From Paenibacillus sp. FSL H8-0079 (GTDB lineage: Bacteria; Bacillota; Bacilli; Paenibacillales; Paenibacillaceae): a DNA stretch of 64,000 nt. Each line of letters starts with the position of its first letter. Position 1 is the first letter of the stretch. Made by a program: the position numbers and the translations under genes. Under the pieces are notes generated by a model. That model had not been told where the DNA came from, ran no database searches, and worked only from the letters and a program-made list of their open reading frames with translations. The stretch covers positions 1,302,001 to 1,366,000 of the forward strand of contig NZ_CP150300.1 of the NCBI RefSeq assembly GCF_037991315.1, in the 5' to 3' direction. Below, piece by piece: positions 43,555-53,714 of this stretch.

Positions 43555-45294
43555 ATGGAAGAAACACGGGGAAACATGTTGGGGAAATTGAAGTTAACGA
43601 TTCGAGGCAAGTTACTGACTGGTTTTCTGATAGTCGTGGCTTTGTTGATTATTGTAAGTAGTTATGCGTTAATACAGATCCACAATATGTCAGGTAAAGC
43701 GAATGAAGTGGATCAGACCTGGATGCCCAGTGTAACCCTGTTAGGCATGATGAATGGGGATGTCTCCGACGTAGAGCGGTTGGCGCTGGCAATTATTGTT
43801 GAGCAGGACGAAAACGAAACAACCAAGATGAATGAAGCGTTACAGCTTCTTCTCACCAAGATTGAGGATGAGCGCAAACAGTTGCTTACATACATTGCAG
43901 GCAGCGAAGAAGCACTTAAGTTATATAATGAGAACTTCAGTACGAATTATGATGCCTATGTGGCTAAAATGCCTGCATTCATCGAATTGGGTCTGGACAA
44001 CGACTATGAGGGAGCCAGTAGACTTCATACCGAGGCCTATCCAATGTGGTACACAGCTAACGACACACTTGCCCAGTTGATTAACTTGAGCAATGAAGGA
44101 TCGGAAGCGGCAACGAGTGAATCTGTTGTGTTGGCAGAGAATACATTCAATGTAATTTTGGCAGTGACCATTTTTGCATTCTTAGTTGCAGTATTTATTG
44201 CATTCTTCATTGCAAGCATCATCTCACGTCCAATCAAAAAAATGAATGAAGCAGCCATGGCTATCGCCAATGGTGATCTGACGGGTGAGACGATTGTACT
44301 GAAGAACAGGGATGAACTAGGAACGCTGGCGGCTTCTTTCAATACCATGAGTGGCAATTTACGCTCGATGATTGAATCGGTGTCAGTAACCTCTGAGCAG
44401 GTAGCGGCTTCATCGGAAGAGCTTCTTGCAAGTGCAGAGCAAAACACTCAAGCCTCGGAACAGATTTCAGAAACGGTTGAGGAACTGGCTGTGGGCACGT
44501 CAGATCAGGTGGATATTGTGAAGCGTTCTTCGCAGGCGATGAATGAGATGGCTCTCGGATCAGAACAGATTGCCGAGCTTGCTCAGAGTGTATCGGTATC
44601 GGCTGTAGATGCGGCGAATCAATCTTCTGAAGGAAACATGATTATTCAACAAGCGGTGGAACAGATGGGTTCTGTTCGAAATTCCATTGCTTCGCTGACA
44701 GAGCTGGTTACAGGGCTGGGAGAACGTTCAGCAGAGATTGGCACGATTACCGAGGTGATCAACAACATTGCCCGGCAGACCAATCTGCTTGCACTGAATG
44801 CAGCCATTGAAGCCGCACGAGCGGGAGAGCATGGACGTGGTTTCGCCGTCGTTGCGGGAGAAGTACGGAAGCTGGCTGAGGAATCCTCCACTTCTGCGCA
44901 AAGAATTACGGATCTCGTACAATTGATTCAGAAAGATACGGATCATGCTGTTCAGGCTGTTAAAGTGAACAGCAGTGAGACGGAAGCCGGAATCGAGATG
45001 GTTACTGCGGCAGGACAAGCATTCGAACAGATCTCGGATGCGGTCAACAAAGTAGCGGGTGAGATTCAGGAAGTATCTGCAGGTTCAGAGGAAATGTCGG
45101 CGAGTACAACTGAGGTTGTAGGATATGTGAGTCAGATCTCCAACATTGCCGGAGAAGCAGCAGGCGGGGTGCATAATGTATCTGCCGCAACCCAACAGCA
45201 GCTGGCTTCGATGGAAGAGATTGCATCATCCGCAGGTTCATTATCCAAGATGGCTGAGGAACTGCAGGAGCAAATCAACAAATTCAAAGTGTAA
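43555..45294 (+). CDS. Methyl-accepting chemotaxis protein with 4HB sensor domain
   Basis: 579 aa. ATG at 43555 with GAGGAG 8 bases upstream. First membrane segment ([20 protein letters not shown]), extracytoplasmic four-helix-bundle domain (about 40-195) beginning [20 protein letters not shown], second segment ([20 protein letters not shown]), HAMP, then the signalling domain with tip [20 protein letters not shown]. Four-helix-bundle receptors bind small organic ligands; which one is not readable here. Single gene with terminator. Confidence 0.94.
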   Translation: MEETRGNMLGKLKLTIRGKLLTGFLIVVALLIIVSSYALIQIHNMSGKANEVDQTWMPSVTLLGMMNGDVSDVERLALAIIVEQDENETTKMNEALQLLLTKIEDERKQLLTYIAGSEEALKLYNENFSTNYDAYVAKMPAFIELGLDNDYEGASRLHTEAYPMWYTANDTLAQLINLSNEGSEAATSESVVLAENTFNVILAVTIFAFLVAVFIAFFIASIISRPIKKMNEAAMAIANGDLTGETIVLKNRDELGTLAASFNTMSGNLRSMIESVSVTSEQVAASSEELLASAEQNTQASEQISETVEELAVGTSDQVDIVKRSSQAMNEMALGSEQIAELAQSVSVSAVDAANQSSEGNMIIQQAVEQMGSVRNSIASLTELVTGLGERSAEIGTITEVINNIARQTNLLALNAAIEAARAGEHGRGFAVVAGEVRKLAEESSTSAQRITDLVQLIQKDTDHAVQAVKVNSSETEAGIEMVTAAGQAFEQISDAVNKVAGEIQEVSAGSEEMSASTTEVVGYVSQISNIAGEAAGGVHNVSAATQQQLASMEEIASSAGSLSKMAEELQEQINKFKV

Positions 45295-45389
45295 CCAATG
45301 AGATGTCCTGACACATGGTGATGTGCAGGCATGCCCAGGCTGATGGTCAGAAATGTCATTTGGTTTGTGGTGCTGGTTATAGCAATGAT

Positions 45390-45440
45390 AAGAAGCTGTT
45401 TCTCTAACACGCATATGCGTCAGAGAAGCAGCTTTTTTTG
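45390..45440 (+). terminator. Terminator of the chemoreceptor gene
   Basis: AAGCTG-TTTCTCT / AGAGAA-CAGCTT stem followed by TTTTT; distal T-run strong. Confidence 0.85.
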
Positions 45441-45517
45441 TCGCATGATGCCGAGCAGGTCACAACAATGTTATTTTAGAAGTCACCAACGCTTATATTG
45501 CAAGTTAAACAAAAGAC

Positions 45518-45557
45518 TATAATGGTAATTAATGGTGGAAGTTACACGGAGTTACAC
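45518..45557 (+). promoter_or_regulatory. Cellulase promoter region with tandem AGTTACAC repeats
   Basis: TATAAT at 45518-45523 (the -35 is unclear), then two copies of AGTTACAC at 45540-45547 and 45550-45557, 10 bases apart (one helical turn), and ATGGTG/CACCAT flanking arms. Tandem repeats downstream of the -10 suggest a repressor or antiterminator site controlling the GH9 gene. They lie in the 335-base gap 45295-45630. Confidence 0.5.
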
Positions 45558-45630
45558 CATGGGGAGGAGCGGATACCATTCGCAGTCCAGAGTAATGCAT
45601 ACGGAACATTCATGAAGAGGAGATGAATAG

Positions 45631-48630
45631 TTGAACATGAAGGGGAGCTGGTGGAGACGAGTCGCTATGATTGCGTTATCGGCAGGACTACTGGCAGGCA
45701 GTTTATCGATGGGTACTGGACTTCGTAAGGCGGATGCGGCCGCCGGAAACCAGAACTATGCTGAAGCACTGCAAAAGGCCATCTATTTCTATGAGGCGCA
45801 GCGTTCGGGTCCATTACCAGCGAACAATCGAGTCGAATGGCGTGGCAATTCGGGCATGCAGGATGGGGCTGATGTAGGTGTTGATCTGACCGGGGGATGG
45901 TATGATGCCGGAGATCATGTGAAATTCGGATTACCGATGGCGTATTCTGCTACCATGCTGGCCTGGTCCGTCGTGGAATACCGCGAAGGATATGAGCAGG
46001 CAGGGCAACTGGAGGAGATTAAGGATAATATCAAGTGGGCCACAGACTACTTTATGAAAGCGCATACGAAACCAAATGAATTATGGGGACAAGTCGGAGC
46101 CGGGAATACGGATCACGCCTGGTGGGGCCCGGCTGAAGTGATGCAGATGAACCGACCGGCCTTTAAGATTGATGCTTCCTGTCCGGGCAGTGACCTGGCG
46201 GGAGAAACTGCGGCATCACTGGCAGCTGCTTCGATTGTATTTGCCGATGATGATCCTGTGTATGCTGCGAAGTTGCTTCAACATGCGAAGGAACTGTATC
46301 ACTTTGCTGATACTTACCGGGGGAAATACTCCGATTGTATTACTGATGCGCAATCGTTCTATAACTCGTGGTCCGGATATTATGATGAGCTGGCATGGGG
46401 TGGGGCATGGCTTTATTTAGCCACTAATGATAGCGCTTACTTGTCCAAAGCCATTGCGGCCACCAATCAGTGGTCTTCCAGTGGAGGTGCCGCCAATTGG
46501 CCATATACTTGGACACAAGGCTGGGATACCAAAAACTACGGTGCCCAGATTTTGCTGGCGCGTATTACGTCCAGTCTGAACATGCCGGAAGCTGCAAGCT
46601 TTATTCAATCTACCGAGCGTAACCTGGATTATTGGTCTGTCGGAACCAATGGACAGAGAGTCAGATACACACCAGGAGGTCTGGCTTGGCTGGATCAGTG
46701 GGGCTCGCTCCGGTATGCCGCCAATGCATCTTTTATCTCGTTTGTCTATTCCGACTGGGTTAGTGACCCTGTGAAAAAAGCAAGATATCAGGATTTTTCC
46801 GTCTCACAAATGAACTACATTCTGGGCGATAATCCACGTCAGAGCAGTTATGTGGTGGGATACGGGCAAAATGCACCCCAGCATCCACATCACCGGACCG
46901 CTCACGGATCTTGGGTGAACAATGAGGATGTCCCGACGAATCACCGCCATATTCTGTATGGTGCCATGGTAGGTGGCCCGGATACATCGGATGGGTATAC
47001 CGATGATATCGGGGATTATGTGAGCAATGAGGTGGCAACGGACTATAACGCCGGATTCACTGGTGCGCTGGCCAAAATGAATCTGCTATTTGGTCAGAAT
47101 CATCAGCCCCTTGCAAACTTCCCTGCACCTGAGGTGAAGGGTGATGAGTTCTTTGTAGAGGCTGCTGTTAAATCATCCGGTTCCAATTATACGGAAATCA
47201 GGGCACTGCTTAATAATCGTTCCGCTTGGCCTGCCCGTATGGGAGACCAACTGTCCTTTAAGTATTTCCTGGATTTGAGCGAGGTGTATGCTGCTGGACG
47301 CACTGTATCAGACGTGCAAGTGACAACCTCCTATACAGAGGGGGCGACGGTATCCCAACCGGTTGTGGTGAATGCAGCCCAGCATATCTATGCCATTACG
47401 GCGAACTTCGGTAATACGAAGATCTATCCGGGTGGAGAGGGGAACTATCGTAAAGAAGTGCAGTTTCGTATTACAGGCCCGCAGGGCGCATGGAATGCAA
47501 GCAATGATCATTCGTTCCAGACGTTGACTACAGGCAATCCTGTGAAGAGCGTATACCTTCCAGTCTATGATGCAGGGGTGAAGGTGTATGGACAGGAGCC
47601 TAGTGTTACACCGGTCACGGTTCCGGGCGCACCTGCTGGTGTGCAGGCTGTGGCAGGTAGCAATCAGGTTAGCTTGACCTGGGCTGCTGCATCCGGGGCC
47701 GAATCATATACGGTGAAACGTTCCGAGGTGAGTGGAGGACCGTATACATCTGTCGCTACGGGTGTCATTGGATTGACCTATACGAACACGGGACTGACGA
47801 ACGGGAAGGCTTATTATTATGTGTTGACCGCCGTGAATGCTGCCGGGGAATCACCGGGTTCTGTACAGGTGTCGGCTACGCCGCAAACAGCAACGACGGT
47901 GCCGGGAGCACTGACTTTAAGTGGGACAGCTGGCAATGCGCAGTCGATCCTGACCTGGACAGCAGCTTCGGGTGCTACTAGCTATAAGGTGCAACGTTCG
48001 GTAGCAGGCGGGGCATATGCGGATGTGGCAACCGGATTGTCCGTGCTGACTTACGCCGATACGACAGCCGTGAATGGTACCACGTACAATTACCGGATTG
48101 CAGCAGTGAATGCGAACGGACAGACGCTGTCCAATGTCCTGGCACTGACGCCTTCTGCACCTCCGGTGACGACCGGTACACTCGAAGTGCAGTACCGCAG
48201 CGGAGGGTCCGCGAATGCGAGCAATGCGGTGACCCCGCAGTTCAACGTGAAGAATACCGGAACGCAGGCGATTGATCTCAGTACCGTGAAGATCCGATAT
48301 TATTTCACCAAGGATGGTGCGGAGAACATGACCTTCTGGTGTGATTATGCCCAGATGGGTACGGCCAATATCGAAGGGACATTTGTCGCAGTGAATCCGG
48401 CGAAGGGTACAGCAGACACGTATCTGGAGATCAGCTTCAAGTCCGGAGCGGGCAGTTTGGCCGCGGGAGCAGAGACCGGCGTGATCCAGACACGCTTTTC
48501 CAAAAATAATTGGAGCAATTTCGATCAAAGTAATGACTATTCCTATGACGCTAACAAGACGGCCTTTACGGCTTGGAGCAAGGTAACCGGGTATCAGGGA
48601 AACACTAAAGTATGGGGCTTGGAGCCGTAA
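45631..48630 (+). CDS. GH9 cellulase with CBM3c, two Fn3 domains and CBM3
   Basis: 999 aa secreted processive endoglucanase. TTG start set by AGAGGAG 8 bases upstream. Signal peptide ends near KADA-AAG (about 37). GH9 catalytic domain about 40-475: DAGD dyad in GGWYDAGDHVKFG (nucleophilic Asp), RTAHGSW, and general acid Glu in DYVSNEVATDYNAG. CBM3c follows (about 495-640, KGDEFFVEAAVKSSGSNYTE), the usual processivity partner of theme-B GH9, then two Fn3 modules (about 645-740 and 748-840) and a cellulose-binding CBM3 at 851-999 (WCDYAQ, GVIQTRFSKNNW). Followed 93 bases later by a GH48 with the same tail. Confidence 0.97.
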   Translation: MNMKGSWWRRVAMIALSAGLLAGSLSMGTGLRKADAAAGNQNYAEALQKAIYFYEAQRSGPLPANNRVEWRGNSGMQDGADVGVDLTGGWYDAGDHVKFGLPMAYSATMLAWSVVEYREGYEQAGQLEEIKDNIKWATDYFMKAHTKPNELWGQVGAGNTDHAWWGPAEVMQMNRPAFKIDASCPGSDLAGETAASLAAASIVFADDDPVYAAKLLQHAKELYHFADTYRGKYSDCITDAQSFYNSWSGYYDELAWGGAWLYLATNDSAYLSKAIAATNQWSSSGGAANWPYTWTQGWDTKNYGAQILLARITSSLNMPEAASFIQSTERNLDYWSVGTNGQRVRYTPGGLAWLDQWGSLRYAANASFISFVYSDWVSDPVKKARYQDFSVSQMNYILGDNPRQSSYVVGYGQNAPQHPHHRTAHGSWVNNEDVPTNHRHILYGAMVGGPDTSDGYTDDIGDYVSNEVATDYNAGFTGALAKMNLLFGQNHQPLANFPAPEVKGDEFFVEAAVKSSGSNYTEIRALLNNRSAWPARMGDQLSFKYFLDLSEVYAAGRTVSDVQVTTSYTEGATVSQPVVVNAAQHIYAITANFGNTKIYPGGEGNYRKEVQFRITGPQGAWNASNDHSFQTLTTGNPVKSVYLPVYDAGVKVYGQEPSVTPVTVPGAPAGVQAVAGSNQVSLTWAAASGAESYTVKRSEVSGGPYTSVATGVIGLTYTNTGLTNGKAYYYVLTAVNAAGESPGSVQVSATPQTATTVPGALTLSGTAGNAQSILTWTAASGATSYKVQRSVAGGAYADVATGLSVLTYADTTAVNGTTYNYRIAAVNANGQTLSNVLALTPSAPPVTTGTLEVQYRSGGSANASNAVTPQFNVKNTGTQAIDLSTVKIRYYFTKDGAENMTFWCDYAQMGTANIEGTFVAVNPAKGTADTYLEISFKSGAGSLAAGAETGVIQTRFSKNNWSNFDQSNDYSYDANKTAFTAWSKVTGYQGNTKVWGLEP

Positions 48631-48723
48631 CTGACTGAATTTCATAAGTCGAAGAGCAGCATGGGCAGACCCAAACAACAGCGTTTATATTTAATTTCCA
48701 CTATTCCAGGGAGGTATATATTC

Positions 48724-51700
48724 ATGTTGAAATCAGCTGCGAAAAAAAGTTTAACAGCCATGCTGGCGGGAACCGTCATGTTGACCGGATACACCGGACT
48801 CTGGGCAGGGCCGCAAACGGCACATGCCGCAGATCAGGCCATCGAGATTCAGTCAGACAGCATTAATGAAACCCGGTTTTTGCAATTATATGATCAGTTG
48901 AAAGATCCGGCGAACGGATATTTTTCTCCAGAGGGCATTCCGTATCACTCCATTGAAACGCTGCTCAGCGAGGCTCCGGATCATGGGCACATGACGACAT
49001 CAGAGGCGTATAGTTACTGGCTATGGCTGGAGACAATGTACGGTCACTACACGGGGGATTGGTCCAAACTGGAAGCGGCATGGGATAGTATGGAAAAATA
49101 CATTATCCCGGTCAATGAAGGCGATGGCAATGAAGAGCAACCTACCATGAGTTATTACAATCCGAATAGCCCTGCCACGTATGCAGCGGAAAAATCTTTC
49201 CCGGATCAATATCCATCGGCGATTAATGGACAATATGCAGCAGGGAAGGACCCGCTGGATGCGGAGTTTAAAGCAGCTTATGGGAACAATCAGACCTATC
49301 TGATGCACTGGTTGCTGGATGTGGATAACTGGTACGGGTATGGGAACCTGTTGAATCCATCTCATACGGCTGCTTATGTGAATACGTTCCAGCGTGGGGA
49401 GCAGGAGTCCGTGTGGGAAGCGATCCCGCATCCGTCTCAGGATAATAAAACATTTGGGAAGCCGAACGAAGGATTCATGAGCCTGTTCACGAAAGAAACG
49501 CAGGTACCATCAGCGCAGTGGCGTTATACAAATGCAACCGATGCAGATGCACGTGCAGTACAGGTGCTGTACTGGGCGAAGGAGATGGGATACACCAATA
49601 CGGCGTATCTGGATAAGGCGAAGAAGATGGGCGACTATCTGCGATATGGGATGCACGACAAGTACTTCCAGAAGATCGGCAGTGCGAAGAACGGTACACC
49701 AACTCCGGGTACAGGCAAGGATTCCAACATGTATCTCATGGCCTGGTATACGTCATGGGGCGGTGGCTTGGGTCAAGGTGGGGATTGGGCTTGGCGCATT
49801 GGTGCAAGTCATACGCATCAGGCATATCAAAATCCGGTCGCGGCATATGCCTTGTCTGATCCGGCAGGTGGCCTGATCCCCAAATCAGCTACAGCAAAGG
49901 CAGACTGGAATGCATCCTTGAAGCGTCAACTGGAGTTCTACACATGGTTACAATCCCATGAAGGAGCGATTGGCGGGGGAGCAACGAACAGTCTGGATGG
50001 TTCATACAAAGCCTATCCGGCAGGCGTAAGTACATTCTATGATATGGCTTATCAGGAGGCCCCTGTATATCGTGACCCGGATTCCAACACATGGTTTGGA
50101 TTCCAAGCATGGTCGCTGGAACGTGTAGCTGAAATGTATTATATTCTCGCTGAGAGTGGAGATCTGAGTTCCGAGAACTTCCAGATGGCCAAAAAAGTCA
50201 TTACCAAGTGGATCGACTGGTCCAAGGATTATGTATTTGTAGATGAGCGTCCAGTGACGGATGCCCAAGGGTACTATCTGAACGCAGCAGGAGGGCGAAT
50301 TCTTGGTGGTCTGAATGCCCAGGTGGCGACAACTCCAGCCCCAGGAGAGTTCTGGATTCCAGGCAGTCAGGAGTGGCAGGGTCAACCGGATAAATGGAAT
50401 GGCTTCAGTTCCTTTACGGAAAATCCGAACTTCCGTGTGGTCACCAAAGATCCTGCGCAGGATACAGGGGTTCTGGGAAGTTACATTAAGGCACTGACTT
50501 TCTTTGCCGCAGGAACCCAGGCAGAGAATGGAACGCTCAGTGCCAAAGGTCAGGAAGCGAAGGATCTGGCTGAGACACTGCTGGATACGGCGTGGGATTA
50601 CAATGATGGCGTGGGGATTGTAACGGAAGAAGTGCGTAAAGACTACTTCCGCTTCTTCGCGAAGGAGATCTATATCCCGGCGAACTGGTCTGGAACCTTT
50701 GGTCAAGGCAACACGATTCCAGGCACAGCAGGTGTACCTTCTGATCCGGCAAAAGGTGGCAACGGCGTATACATTGGATACTCCGATCTGCGTCCAGCTA
50801 TTAAGCAAGATCCGGCATGGGCTTACCTGGATAATCTGTACAAAACGTCGTATAATCCGACAACGAAAACATGGGAAAATGGCGCACCGACCTTTACGTA
50901 TCACCGTTTCTGGTCACAGGTGGATATGGCTACAGCGTACGGCGAGTATGATCGTCTCCTCGGAGATTCTGATAGTCCGGAAGTGGAAGTACCCGCTGCT
51001 CCTGCTGGTGTAACAGCAACTGGAGGAAGCGAGCAAGTGGTTCTGAATTGGAACGCAGCCGCTGGTGCAGCCACGTATACCGTGAAACGTGCAGAAGTGA
51101 ACGGTGGTCCTTATACGCCTGTAGCGACAGGGGTCACAGGATCAACATTCACGGACACAGGCTTGATCAACGGCACAACGTATTATTATGTCATCACGGC
51201 GGTGAATGCCGTAGGTGAGTCCGCACCGTCAACACAGGCATCTGCAACACCACTGGCAGGTATCATTGTGCCAGGCGCTCTCACCCTTTCAGGAACAGCT
51301 GGTAATGCTCAGGCAGTACTGACATGGACAGCATCGACTGGAGCAGCGACTTACAAAGTACAACGTTCGGTGGGTAGCGGACCATATGCGGATCTGGCAA
51401 CAGGTTTGACCGCACTGACGTATACCGATGCTACAGCGGTGAATGGTACGGCTTACAATTACAGAGTTGTTGCCATTAATACGAGTGGTCAGACAAATTC
51501 GAATGTACTGGTGCTGACACCATTAGCACCTCCAGTTACAACGGGAACACTTGAAGTACAATACCGTAATGGTAGTTCAGGAACTTCGGGCAATGCGATT
51601 ACACCACAGTTTAACGTGAAGAATACGGGCACAACGGCTGTGGACTTGAGCAAAGTGAAGGTCCGGTATTATTTCACCAAGGACAGTGCCGCTGATCTGA

Positions 51701-51999
51701 GTTTCTGGTGTGATTATGCACAGATTGGCAGTGGTAACGTGGAAGGACATTTTGTTTCCGTAGATCCGGCCAAGGGCACGGCAGATACGTATCTGGAGAT
51801 TGGATTCAAACCGGGTGCTGGCAGCTTGGCTGCGGGTGCCGAGACTGGAATCATCCAGGGACGTTTTTCGAAAAACAACTGGACGAATTTTGATCAAACG
51901 AATGATTATTCCTTTGATTCCACCAAAACGGCTTTCAGTGCCTGGACGAAAGTGACAGCTTATCAGGATGGCGCCAAGGTATGGGGGATTGAACCTTAA
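48724..51999 (+). CDS. GH48 reducing-end cellobiohydrolase with two Fn3 and CBM3
   Basis: 1091 aa secreted exoglucanase of family 48. ATG at 48724 with GGGAGG 9 bases upstream; an in-frame ATG at 48661 adds 21 residues before the signal peptide. Signal peptide runs LTAMLAGTVMLTGYTGLWAG and ends near AHA-ADQ. GH48 domain to about residue 700, general acid Glu in HMTTSEAYSYWLWLE. Two Fn3 modules (about 750-840 and 845-940) and CBM3 at 943-1091 nearly repeat those of the GH9 upstream. GH9 plus GH48 is the classic synergistic core of bacterial cellulose breakdown. Terminator 49 bases downstream. Confidence 0.97.
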   Translation: MLKSAAKKSLTAMLAGTVMLTGYTGLWAGPQTAHAADQAIEIQSDSINETRFLQLYDQLKDPANGYFSPEGIPYHSIETLLSEAPDHGHMTTSEAYSYWLWLETMYGHYTGDWSKLEAAWDSMEKYIIPVNEGDGNEEQPTMSYYNPNSPATYAAEKSFPDQYPSAINGQYAAGKDPLDAEFKAAYGNNQTYLMHWLLDVDNWYGYGNLLNPSHTAAYVNTFQRGEQESVWEAIPHPSQDNKTFGKPNEGFMSLFTKETQVPSAQWRYTNATDADARAVQVLYWAKEMGYTNTAYLDKAKKMGDYLRYGMHDKYFQKIGSAKNGTPTPGTGKDSNMYLMAWYTSWGGGLGQGGDWAWRIGASHTHQAYQNPVAAYALSDPAGGLIPKSATAKADWNASLKRQLEFYTWLQSHEGAIGGGATNSLDGSYKAYPAGVSTFYDMAYQEAPVYRDPDSNTWFGFQAWSLERVAEMYYILAESGDLSSENFQMAKKVITKWIDWSKDYVFVDERPVTDAQGYYLNAAGGRILGGLNAQVATTPAPGEFWIPGSQEWQGQPDKWNGFSSFTENPNFRVVTKDPAQDTGVLGSYIKALTFFAAGTQAENGTLSAKGQEAKDLAETLLDTAWDYNDGVGIVTEEVRKDYFRFFAKEIYIPANWSGTFGQGNTIPGTAGVPSDPAKGGNGVYIGYSDLRPAIKQDPAWAYLDNLYKTSYNPTTKTWENGAPTFTYHRFWSQVDMATAYGEYDRLLGDSDSPEVEVPAAPAGVTATGGSEQVVLNWNAAAGAATYTVKRAEVNGGPYTPVATGVTGSTFTDTGLINGTTYYYVITAVNAVGESAPSTQASATPLAGIIVPGALTLSGTAGNAQAVLTWTASTGAATYKVQRSVGSGPYADLATGLTALTYTDATAVNGTAYNYRVVAINTSGQTNSNVLVLTPLAPPVTTGTLEVQYRNGSSGTSGNAITPQFNVKNTGTTAVDLSKVKVRYYFTKDSAADLSFWCDYAQIGSGNVEGHFVSVDPAKGTADTYLEIGFKPGAGSLAAGAETGIIQGRFSKNNWTNFDQTNDYSFDSTKTAFSAWTKVTAYQDGAKVWGIEP

Positions 52000-52047
52000 A
52001 CGAGCTGTTCAACTAGCCGTCGGGTAATGATACGAACGATACAGGTT

Positions 52048-52086
52048 AAGCCCGGGAGAAATCCCTGGCTTTTTCTTTTTTTTTAT
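52048..52086 (+). terminator. Terminator of the cellulase operon
   Basis: AGCCCGGGA / TCCCTGGCT stem followed by TTTTTCTTTTTTTTT. Confidence 0.9.
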
Positions 52087-52178
52087 AAAATACTTCAAAT
52101 TTGAATGATCTTGACCGAAGAATATAAAGGGTAATTATGTAAGTAATTCAACTATTTTAAATGAGAGGAAGGTAGAGT

Positions 52179-53378
52179 ATGTTTAATGTTTTTGGGAAAA
52201 AGATTCGAATCAGCTTGTTGCTTACCATTGTTATTACGTTTGTTCTTCAGGATTTCACAGGAGGTATCCACGTCGCGGAAGCAGCGGGTAACGTCATTAA
52301 AGCCACGGACTTAGGCGTGAAGGTCAACTCCAAATCTTCACAAACGAAGGAAATTCAAAATGCATTGAAGTATTTCTATGACCGGGGCGTAGAGGGAACG
52401 GTTCATTTTCCAAAAGGGACATATCTGGTAGACGAATCCATTCGTCTATATGCAGGAGTAAGTCTGTCCGGTGACGGAATAGGGCAAACGATATTTAAGA
52501 AAACCGGATCAGCGGGCCAATATGTCATTGGTAACCCCATTCTGCGCAACAATGATGCACGTCTTAACATCAAGTTATCCGATATCACCATCGACGCAGA
52601 TCGTACGAATCGCGAGGCCCGTGGGGAGAGTCAGGTAGGCGGAATCATTATGGATATGGCTGTCTCTCACCTCACACTGGATCGTATCGAGATTCGGGAT
52701 ACAACGATTGGTGCACTACTTCGCAGAACGAAGGATTCGGAGATTATCAATAGCCGTTTTGACCGGAACAATGGACATGCCATTGCGACAGGACACGAGA
52801 GTTATCCAGCAGGTGAGTTCACGAATGTAAAAATTATGAATAACCAAATTACCAATTCAGGTGGGGGCAGTGGTATCAATCTATCACGTGCAACCTTCAC
52901 AACGGTATCCGGGAATCAGATTATTAATAAAACTCATCAAACGGATGGGTACGCAGGTATTCGCATTCCCAATGAAGGTGCCAACAACACGATTAATAAC
53001 AATGTGATTGAGAATTATCCGCGTGGAATCTTTGTGCTGACGGGTGCGACAGGCAACCAGATATACGAAAACACGATTATTAATGCATCCTTGCAGGCTA
53101 TTCTGGTCGAATCGAACAACAATACATTCACGAGCAATACCATTTTCCAAAGAAACGCTGCGCTGAAACCCGATGCAATCATTCGACTGGCTAATGCCAA
53201 CAACAACAAGCTCATTGGTAACGAGATGACGACGAACGCTGGGTTTTCCGGGATTGGCATACGTACCACTGCATCTAGCAACAATGAGATCCGAAATAAT
53301 GTAACCGACACCGCTGGCAAATCGATCAGTATCGAGGGTGGAAGCAAAAATGTGAACACGGGGAACCGTAATCGGTAA
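52179..53378 (+). CDS. Secreted right-handed parallel beta-helix protein
   Basis: 399 aa. Signal peptide (ISLLLTIVITFVLQDFTGGI, ends near AEA). N-terminal QTKEIQNALKYFYDRGVEGT VHFPKGTYLVDESIRL is the usual start of a pectate-lyase/GH28-like beta-helix; many short repeats follow (NGHAIATGH, NNTINNNVIENYPRGIFV, SNNNTFTSNTIFQ), typical PbH1 coils. It likely acts on an acidic polysaccharide such as pectin or alginate, but catalytic residues cannot be identified. No ligand-binding module. Single gene. Confidence 0.85.
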   Translation: MFNVFGKKIRISLLLTIVITFVLQDFTGGIHVAEAAGNVIKATDLGVKVNSKSSQTKEIQNALKYFYDRGVEGTVHFPKGTYLVDESIRLYAGVSLSGDGIGQTIFKKTGSAGQYVIGNPILRNNDARLNIKLSDITIDADRTNREARGESQVGGIIMDMAVSHLTLDRIEIRDTTIGALLRRTKDSEIINSRFDRNNGHAIATGHESYPAGEFTNVKIMNNQITNSGGGSGINLSRATFTTVSGNQIINKTHQTDGYAGIRIPNEGANNTINNNVIENYPRGIFVLTGATGNQIYENTIINASLQAILVESNNNTFTSNTIFQRNAALKPDAIIRLANANNNKLIGNEMTTNAGFSGIGIRTTASSNNEIRNNVTDTAGKSISIEGGSKNVNTGNRNR

Positions 53379-53714
53379 ATGAACCATAGTAATGTTTACC
53401 ATATTTGCGATATTAAACATTAAAAACTAGTTCTTATGACGCATGTCCTGGATGAGAATTGGCCTAGCTCTTATACCGTGGAAAAATGAAGTATATCAAA
53501 TAGTTACAATAATTTAACCTTTGAAAAAGAAGGGATCAGCAGTGTTTTTTACCAGCAGCTGATGGACAGACCCTGATACTTAGTGCTCAAGTGTGCCTAT
53601 ATCAATACAGGACTTTCGACTGATGAACGTTATGGATAGCCCGTTTACAATGAGGCAAGCCCGGGAGAACCAAGCCAGGTTAAAATTCTGTAACATCAGG
53701 GGGAACTCGACATC
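53379..53714. other. Structured 336-base leader upstream of the NlpC/P60 gene
   Basis: No gene. Contains a hairpin ATCAGC...GCTGAT around 53535-53563 and GGCAAGCCCGGGAGAACCAA around 53652-53671, close to the start codon. NlpC/P60 hydrolase genes are often under c-di-AMP riboswitch (ydaO) control; the GAGAACC string recalls part of that motif, but the other conserved blocks were not found in order. Confidence 0.3.

Noticed and set aside
47917..48678. 253-codon minus-strand open frame
   Set aside because: Antisense to Fn3/CBM3 of the GH9 gene; the same shadow appears over the duplicate tail in the GH48 gene.
50002..50904. 300-codon minus-strand open frame
   Set aside because: Antisense to the GH48 catalytic domain; composition and lack of start signal show it is a shadow.
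53520..53714. c-di-AMP (ydaO) riboswitch
   Set aside because: Only a GAGAACC-like fragment fits; the other conserved blocks were not seen in the right order, so not annotated as a riboswitch.
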